Below are positions 7,297-11,694 of a DNA stretch of 11,694 nt, one piece after another. The position numbers and the translations under genes were made by a program. The stretch's first letter is position 1, and each line of letters opens with the position of its first letter. Under the pieces are notes generated by a model. That model saw only the letters and a program-made list of their open reading frames with translations, was not told the origin of the DNA and did no database searches. Source of the stretch: DATDAH01 sp036525535 (GTDB lineage Bacteria; Actinomycetota; Acidimicrobiia; Acidimicrobiales; DATDAH01); NCBI GenBank assembly GCA_036525535.1, contig DATDAH010000201.1, forward strand, positions 1-11,694. The letters run 5' to 3'.

Positions 7297-8229
7297 ATGG
7301 GGGACCGCGTGGCCGCTATCGCGGCCGTCGGCCTGCTGTGCCTGGCCGGCTGTAGCGGGGACAACGCGGACGACGCCGCACCCGCGGCGACCTTGGAGGC
7401 CGTGACGATGACCACGACACCCCCTCCGGCCAGCAGCCGTTCGTTGGCCACCACGGTGGAGCCCGCGCCTGGCCTCCCGGGCTACAACATCTACCGGCCG
7501 AGTGACCTCGAAGCGACCGGTGCGCCGCTCCCGGTCGTGGTCTGGGCGAACGGTGGGTGCTTCCGCCACGACGCGACCTGGCAGACCCTCCTCGAGCGGT
7601 GGGCGGCGGCGGGGTTCTTCGTGGTGGCGATCACCGAGCCACCCCCTGAGGCACCGCTGACCGCGACCGATCTCACCACCGCTGAGGACCAGGCGAAGGC
7701 GATCGACTGGGCCGTCGCCCAGGACGATGCGGCCAGCGCCTACGCGGGTCACCTCGACGTCGAGCGGGTGGTCGCCGCGGGCAACTCCTGTGGCGGGATC
7801 ACCTCGCTGGCGCTGGCCGGACAGGACGATCGTGTGCGAGCGGTGTTCGTGCTCTCCGGCTCCAGCGTCGGGCCCGGCGCGACGCGGGAGCAGGCCGCGG
7901 CGGTCATGACCCACGTGTCCGTCCCGGTCGGCTTCGCCGTGGGGGCCTCCGAGGACCTCGCCCATCCTCAGGCGCTTCAGGACTACGAGGTGCTGCCCGC
8001 CGGCGTGCCGGGCTTCGTGGCCAGCCGGGCCTCGGGCGACCATGTCCTGGTGTCGACCGACACCGGGATCCTGGCCGAGGCGGCCGAGATCGGCATCAAC
8101 TGGATGGATCTGGTGCTCTACGGCAACGAGACCGCACGTCAGGCCGTGGCCGAGCGCCCCTGTGGTGCGTGTGCCGCCGACCTCTGGACCGTGGCCGCCA
8201 AGCACCTCGACGCCCTACGGGTGGCGTAG
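7297..8229 (+). CDS. Lipoprotein alpha/beta hydrolase
   Basis: A 310-residue predicted lipoprotein. A short signal peptide (Arg4, hydrophobic run AAIAAVGLLCL) ends in the lipobox LAGC, so Cys19 should be lipidated and the protein anchored on the outer face of the membrane. A Thr/Pro/Ala-rich linker (about 20-60) leads into the catalytic domain. VVVWANGGCF (about 86-95) is the oxyanion-hole strand and turn, GNSCGG holds the nucleophile Ser164, and SGDHVLV near the C-terminal third supplies the likely His. The fold resembles cutinase/PET-hydrolase-like or chlorophyllase-like esterases. The C-terminus has a CGAC pair that might form a disulfide. ATG at 7297 is preferred since it keeps the positive charge of the signal; a GTG at 7309 after GGGGGA is a weaker alternative. 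Probably co-expressed with the PKD protein, 3 bases upstream. It may release substrate outside the cell. Confidence 0.85.
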   Translation: MGDRVAAIAAVGLLCLAGCSGDNADDAAPAATLEAVTMTTTPPPASSRSLATTVEPAPGLPGYNIYRPSDLEATGAPLPVVVWANGGCFRHDATWQTLLERWAAAGFFVVAITEPPPEAPLTATDLTTAEDQAKAIDWAVAQDDAASAYAGHLDVERVVAAGNSCGGITSLALAGQDDRVRAVFVLSGSSVGPGATREQAAAVMTHVSVPVGFAVGASEDLAHPQALQDYEVLPAGVPGFVASRASGDHVLVSTDTGILAEAAEIGINWMDLVLYGNETARQAVAERPCGACAADLWTVAAKHLDALRVA

Positions 8230-8232
8230 GCA

Positions 8233-9198
8233 TCAGGTCGGTCGTGCGGCGGCGAAGGCCCGGAGCTCGCGGGCGACGTCGGGCCCCGTGGGCGTGTAGA
8301 TGATCTCCGCGAAGCCCGCATCGGCCAGGCGCGAGAGCTGCCGGGAGACGCGCCCGACGTCGCCGACCGTGGCCTTCAGGTCGATGTGCTCGAGGAGCGG
8401 TCGGTCGCGGTCGGTCAGGTGCGTCACATGGCCCTCGAAGGCCAACAGGTGGCGTTCGCCCTCCGGGGCGAGGGCCTCGAGGGCCTCCCGCCAACCGGCG
8501 CCCCCGGGGAGGGCGTCGACGGCCTCGGCACCGCTGGTGGCGTACGCGTTGTGCCAGTCGACGACCCGCCAGGGGCCGATCGCCTCCCGGACTCGGTCGG
8601 CGCCCGCCTCCTCGCCGTCCTCGAGCACCGTGCCGGACACGATCATGGCGGCCGGGAGCGTGGGGTGGGGCGGTCCGATGATCCCGTCGGCGATGCCATC
8701 AGCCAGGGCGATGCCGCGGGGCCCGAACACGCTCAGCCACAACGGGACCTCGATGGGTCGTGGCTCGGCCAAACCGTCAGCGTGGAGCATCCGGGTCGGC
8801 GCTCCGTCGACGATCGCGGTCTCACCGGCGAGGAGCTGGCGGAGCGCCGTGACGTAGTCCTCGAGGGCCGGCAGCCTCATGGGCCGTTGCCCCACCGCCA
8901 GGCGGGCGGTGAGGCCCGTGCCGAAGCAGGCGCGGAGGCGCCCTTCGGAGAGGCGGGCGATGGTGGCGATCCCCGACGCCATGGTCATGACCGACCGTTG
9001 CTCGGGGATCAGGACGGCGGTGCCGAGGCCGATGCGGCTGGTCCGTTCCGCGGCCAGGGCGAGGTGGACGAACGGGTCCTCCCACAGCGGCGAGGAGTCA
9101 TAGATCCACGCCCGGGCGTAGTCCAGCTCCTCGGCCAGCGCGACGAGGTCGGCGAAGCCAGGGCCCGGGGGCAGCCCGCAGGAGAGCTCGAAACCCAC
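8233..9198 (-). CDS. LLM class F420/flavin-dependent oxidoreductase, second copy
   Basis: A 321-residue luciferase-like enzyme of the F420-dependent, MER-like side of the family. Typical elements are the beta-3 strand RIGLGTAV (55-62), P65 with Arg68, and the helix-loop IATIARLSEGRLRACFGTG (77-95). The protein is only distantly like the LLM enzyme at 4175-5143, so this is not a recent duplication. GTG at 9198 is chosen because it starts 5 bases after the stop of the upstream small gene and gives the normal family N-terminus (MGFELSCGLPPG); the frame is open further up but there it encodes low-complexity Arg/Pro-rich sequence overlapping that gene. It is the last gene of the Rieske operon. Its stop lies 3 bases from the stop of the convergent lipoprotein gene. 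F420 use is inferred from family resemblance; FMN is possible. Confidence 0.9.
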   Translation of the reverse strand: MGFELSCGLPPGPGFADLVALAEELDYARAWIYDSSPLWEDPFVHLALAAERTSRIGLGTAVLIPEQRSVMTMASGIATIARLSEGRLRACFGTGLTARLAVGQRPMRLPALEDYVTALRQLLAGETAIVDGAPTRMLHADGLAEPRPIEVPLWLSVFGPRGIALADGIADGIIGPPHPTLPAAMIVSGTVLEDGEEAGADRVREAIGPWRVVDWHNAYATSGAEAVDALPGGAGWREALEALAPEGERHLLAFEGHVTHLTDRDRPLLEHIDLKATVGDVGRVSRQLSRLADAGFAEIIYTPTGPDVARELRAFAAARPT

Positions 9199-9203
9199 CT
9201 CGG

Positions 9204-9539
9204 TCAGGGGAGGGGCTCGGCGATGCGGTGGAGCTCGGCGTCGGCGCCGTCGATGACCCGGGGCTGGTGCCAGATCTCGACGCACATGGCCACCATGACG
9301 ACCGAGTGCACGAGCTGGAGCAGGTGCCGGGCGTCATCCGGGAGGTCGTCGAGGGGGAACTTGTCGCAGTAAGCGAGGGCGTCCTGGATCCGGGGGAAGC
9401 CGGCGTCGTAGAAGGCCTGCATCTCCGGGAAGGTGCCGGCGATGCGCCGGGCGTAGCGCTCGGACTCGGTGGCGAGGCACCACGTCTGGGCGAACGGCTC
9501 CAGGTCCGAGAACGCGGCAGGGAGGAGGGGGTCGGCCAT
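9204..9539 (-). CDS. Small conserved-looking protein of unknown function (111 aa)
   Basis: A 111-residue acidic, mostly helical protein beginning MADPLLPAAFSDLEPF. ATG at 9539 is 4 bases after the Rieske stop, and GTG of the LLM gene begins 5 bases after its own stop, so it is embedded in an operon and clearly expressed with both. Visible features are an aromatic/charged stretch (TWCLATESERYARRIAGTFPEMQAFYD, about 17-43), a DDLPDDARHLLQL turn-helix, and a hydrophobic helix SVVMVAMCVEIWHQP near residues 82-96. It is too short and too helical to be a standard Rieske beta subunit (NTF2-like fold of about 160-180 residues) and has no CxxC or [2Fe-2S] ferredoxin motif. There is no signal peptide. 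I cannot assign a family. Context suggests an accessory factor or a small partner of the Rieske protein or the LLM enzyme. Confidence 0.82.
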   Translation of the reverse strand: MADPLLPAAFSDLEPFAQTWCLATESERYARRIAGTFPEMQAFYDAGFPRIQDALAYCDKFPLDDLPDDARHLLQLVHSVVMVAMCVEIWHQPRVIDGADAELHRIAEPLP

Positions 9540-9543
9540 CGGT

Positions 9544-10806
9544 TCAGACCTCGGATCGCCGGCGCTCGTGGTCCTCGACCCAGTCGCCGACGGACTGGTG
9601 GAGGTGGCGCACCAGCAGCTCCTGGTCGCAGAGGGGGAACGTGTCACCCACCGCCCCGGTCTCGAGCGCCCGCTGGGTCCCCACGAGGGTGCCGGCGTCC
9701 TGCAGCGCGAACTCCTTGAACATGACCACCGCGCACTCCCGGGCCACCCGTTCGCTGGCGGTCTTCGCCGGGGGGAAGAAGAGCGTGCCCTCGAACCGGT
9801 GCGTGTTGTGGGACGTGGGCCAGTAGCGGTACGTGAGGTACCAGCCGGAGGCCCAGATCAGGATCTCGAAGTTCGGAAAGACCTGGAAGTTGTCGATGGC
9901 CCACTGGTCGACGCCCCCCGGGTTGGTGCCGGGGAGGTCGTCGCCCAAGTCGGGCTCGTCCCAGGGGCCGAACAGGCCGCTGCGGGTCGCCGTCTCGATC
10001 GGGTACTGGTAGTCGGCCGGCCACTTGCGGCGAGGGGCGCCCGAGGTGGTGACCATTCGGTGGGGGCCGTCGAGCTGGTAATGCGGGGCCTCGAAGCCGT
10101 TCATCATCGGTCGAGCCGCCGGCGTGGCCTCCTGCGAGTGGAGGATGGGCACGTGGTAGTACTCCTGGAAGGCGTCGAGGAAGACCTTCCAGTTGCAGTC
10201 CACGTCGGCGCGGAAGTCGTAGCGCTCGGACAGGTGCTCGAAGGGGTAGCCCTCCAGCGGGGTGATCATCGGGCCGAGGAACTCCCGGAGCGGCTGCTCC
10301 GGCTCGTCGGCCAGGTTCACGAAGATGAACCCGGCCCACACGTCGCAGTGCACCGGGGCGAGTCCGAGGTCGGCCTTGTCGAGGTCGAAGAACTCCTCCT
10401 CCTGCTGCACGAAGGTGCACGCCCCCTCGAGTCCGTAACGCCACCCGTGGTACTTGCAGGTGAACGCCCGGCAGGTGCCGCTCACTTCCTCACCGGGGAA
10501 GTCGTTCCACACCAGCTTGTTCCCTCGATGCCGGCACATGTTGTGGAACGCCCGCACCTGGCCGTCGAGGTCGCGCACCACGATGATCGAGGTCTTCGCC
10601 ACCTCCAGTTCCTTGGTGAGGAAGCTCCCGTTGCGGGGCACGTCCTCGACGCGGCCGACATTGAGCCAGGCCCGCTTGAAGACGGCGTCCCGCTCGACCT
10701 CGTAAAAAACCGGTGACACGCAGTCCTCGTAAGAGACGGTGCCGATCCCAACGTCCGGGTAGTGCTCGGTCCAGCTGCCCTCGGCGGGCTTGGGATAGAG
10801 CGCCAT
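9544..10806 (-). CDS. Rieske non-heme iron oxygenase, alpha subunit
   Basis: A 420-residue ring-hydroxylating-oxygenase-type alpha subunit. The Rieske [2Fe-2S] ligands are Cys91-x-His93 and Cys117-x2-His120 (CRH and CKYHGW). The catalytic domain shows NWKVFLDAFQEYYHVPILH with iron ligands His218 and His223 and Glu215 at the position of the bridging acid; Asp370 in ALQDAGTL is the expected third ligand. The gap between the two Rieske pairs is 23 residues, longer than the usual 15-17, and contains an extra Cys112. ATG at 10806 is preferred to the adjacent upstream TTG. Codons 33-35 carry an unusual T6 run for this GC content but keep the frame. No beta subunit, ferredoxin or reductase is adjacent, so electrons must come from elsewhere. 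It hydroxylates or demethylates an unknown substrate, possibly aromatic or steroid-like. Confidence 0.93.
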   Translation of the reverse strand: MALYPKPAEGSWTEHYPDVGIGTVSYEDCVSPVFYEVERDAVFKRAWLNVGRVEDVPRNGSFLTKELEVAKTSIIVVRDLDGQVRAFHNMCRHRGNKLVWNDFPGEEVSGTCRAFTCKYHGWRYGLEGACTFVQQEEEFFDLDKADLGLAPVHCDVWAGFIFVNLADEPEQPLREFLGPMITPLEGYPFEHLSERYDFRADVDCNWKVFLDAFQEYYHVPILHSQEATPAARPMMNGFEAPHYQLDGPHRMVTTSGAPRRKWPADYQYPIETATRSGLFGPWDEPDLGDDLPGTNPGGVDQWAIDNFQVFPNFEILIWASGWYLTYRYWPTSHNTHRFEGTLFFPPAKTASERVARECAVVMFKEFALQDAGTLVGTQRALETGAVGDTFPLCDQELLVRHLHQSVGDWVEDHERRRSEV

Positions 10807-10814
10807 CAAGAGTG

Positions 10815-10843
10815 ACGATAGGCGGAAACGTGCCTCTCGTCCA
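10815..10843 (-). promoter_or_regulatory. Predicted near-leaderless promoter of the Rieske operon
   Basis: On the minus strand, -35 TGGACG (10843-10838) and -10 TATCGT (10820-10815) are separated by 17 bases. The -10 ends only 8 bases before the ATG at 10806, so transcription would start at or within 2-3 bases of the initiation codon. The upstream sequence has no ribosome-binding motif, which agrees with a leaderless transcript, common in actinobacteria. It sits in the 52-base gap after the upstream esterase gene. Confidence 0.5.
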
Positions 10844-10858
10844 GTGGATACTGCGATT

Positions 10859-11694
10859 TCAGGCGAGCTGTCGGGCCAGCCACTCCTCGACGTCCCGGCG
10901 ACCCTGTCTCGCCACCGGGGCGTCGGCGGCGAGCTGGTAGCCGTGGCAGGCGCCCGGGTAGACGTGCAGCTCGGTCGGCACCCCGGCCTGGTTCAGGCGG
11001 AGGGCGTAGTCGACGTCCTCGTCGCGGAACCCGTCGACGGCACCGACGGACACGAACGCAGGCGGCAGGCCCGACAGGTCGGTCGCCCGGGACGGCGCCG
11101 CGGTGTAGGGGATGTCATCGGTGCCGTAGAGGTCCCCGAGGTAGGACCGCCAACCGAACTCGTTCGAGCGCCGGCTCCACACCGGCAGCCCGTCCTGCCG
11201 ACTCGATGCGGTGACCTGACGGTCGTCGAGCATCGGCGAGTCGAGGACCTGGAAGGCGACGGGCACCTCGCCCCGGTCACGGGCCAGCAGGGCGAGGGCG
11301 GCGGCCAGGCCGGCGCCGGCGCTGAGGCCCATGACCCCGATGCGGTCCGGGTCGATGCCCAGCTCCTCGGCGTGCTCGTGGATCCACGTCAGGCCTCGAT
11401 AGCAGTCCTCCAGCGGGCCCGGGTAGGGCGTCTCGGGGGCCAGCCGGTACTCGACGGACAAGCCGACGACACCGAGTGTCGGGCACAGGCGGTCGAACAA
11501 CGGGTCGTCCATGGTGTTGTTGCCGATGACGTAGCCGCCGCCGTGCATCGAGTACAGACCCGGCTGCGCGCGGTCGGACCCTTTGGCCCGGGAGATCCGC
11601 AGCGGGACCTCGGGGTCGCCCGGCACCAGGTGCTCGGTGCGCTCGACGGCGTCGGACGCCGGCATCTCGAAGCGTTCTCGCAGGGAAGGAAGGA
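10859..11694 (-). CDS. Alpha/beta hydrolase, HSL-like esterase (5' end beyond right edge)
   Basis: A hormone-sensitive-lipase-type esterase. Numbering from the ATG at 11665, the oxyanion-hole motif HGGGYVIGN is at 41-49, the nucleophile elbow GLSAG puts Ser115 in place (a Leu replaces the usual Asp of GDSAGG), Asp211 lies in VDGFRDED, and His241 in GACHGY. EYRLAPE at 72-78 is a family hallmark. The frame stays open from 11665 to the window end and the extra codons (LPSLRERFE) resemble the cap helix of related enzymes, so the true start is probably outside the window; ATG at 11665 is the fallback. No secretion signal is seen in the visible part. The Rieske gene follows after 52 bases on the same strand. 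It probably cleaves a short ester or lactone, consistent with a degradative pathway; the substrate is unknown. Confidence 0.92.
   Translation of the reverse strand, partial: LPSLRERFEMPASDAVERTEHLVPGDPEVPLRISRAKGSDRAQPGLYSMHGGGYVIGNNTMDDPLFDRLCPTLGVVGLSVEYRLAPETPYPGPLEDCYRGLTWIHEHAEELGIDPDRIGVMGLSAGAGLAAALALLARDRGEVPVAFQVLDSPMLDDRQVTASSRQDGLPVWSRRSNEFGWRSYLGDLYGTDDIPYTAAPSRATDLSGLPPAFVSVGAVDGFRDEDVDYALRLNQAGVPTELHVYPGACHGYQLAADAPVARQGRRDVEEWLARQLA

Noticed and set aside
8226..8236. A bidirectional terminator between the convergent lipoprotein and LLM genes
   Set aside because: The stops are only 3 bases apart and I see no strong hairpin with a T tract on either strand.
9540..9647. Longer version of the 111-residue protein starting at 9647
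   Set aside because: It would overlap the end of the Rieske gene by about 100 bases with Ser/Thr/Arg-rich shadow sequence; ATG at 9539 gives the normal 4-base operon gap.
9469..10716. A 415-codon open frame on the plus strand across the Rieske gene
   Set aside because: Low-complexity Val/Glu/Leu/Arg sequence without motifs; the minus strand encodes Rieske and iron-ligand motifs.
10714..10720. TGACACG, resembling the operator half-site, inside the Rieske gene (also CGTGTCA at 9640-9646)
   Set aside because: Only seven bases match, no partner arm is present, and both lie within coding sequence, so they are probably chance.

Overview
The window is high-GC DNA, very probably from an actinomycete. 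The evidence is strong G/C preference at third codon positions, frequent GTG starts, mostly TGA stops, tightly packed operons and several oxidoreductase families typical of Actinomycetota (luciferase-like F420/FMN enzymes, class I P450, Rieske oxygenase, classical SDR). The exact lineage (Mycobacteriales, Acidimicrobiia or other) cannot be fixed from sequence alone. Ten genes are visible, two of them cut by the window edges. There is no RNA gene, insertion sequence or CRISPR array, and no gene-free stretch over about 135 bases.

Layout. (1) Positions 1-1429, minus strand: the start of an uncharacterised gene running off the left edge, preceded by a PAPS-type sulfotransferase. (2) Positions 1430-1563: a divergent control region with a perfect inverted repeat (11-base arms, 5-base spacer) placed over the predicted -10 of the rightward promoter, plus a third copy of the half-site on the sulfotransferase side. 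(3) Positions 1564-5143, plus strand: a compact operon of P450, SDR dehydrogenase, TetR regulator and LLM flavin/F420 enzyme; the regulator is the obvious candidate to bind the inverted repeat. (4) Positions 5275-8229, plus strand, with its own predicted promoter: a 672-residue alpha/beta-hydrolase-like protein with a C-terminal PKD domain, then a lipoprotein alpha/beta hydrolase. (5) Positions 8233-11694, minus strand, converging on the previous group with a 3-base gap: an HSL-type esterase cut by the right edge, a Rieske oxygenase alpha subunit with a predicted near-leaderless promoter, a 111-residue unknown protein, and a second LLM enzyme.

Taken together this looks like a catabolic island for a hydrophobic or cyclic substrate. 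A coherent but inferred route is hydroxylation by the P450 and/or Rieske enzyme, alcohol-to-ketone oxidation by the SDR, further redox or oxygen insertion by LLM enzymes, and ester cleavage by three different hydrolases, with the sulfotransferase possibly modifying a hydroxyl intermediate. No ferredoxin or ferredoxin reductase for the P450 or Rieske protein is present in the window. The substrate is not identifiable from sequence.
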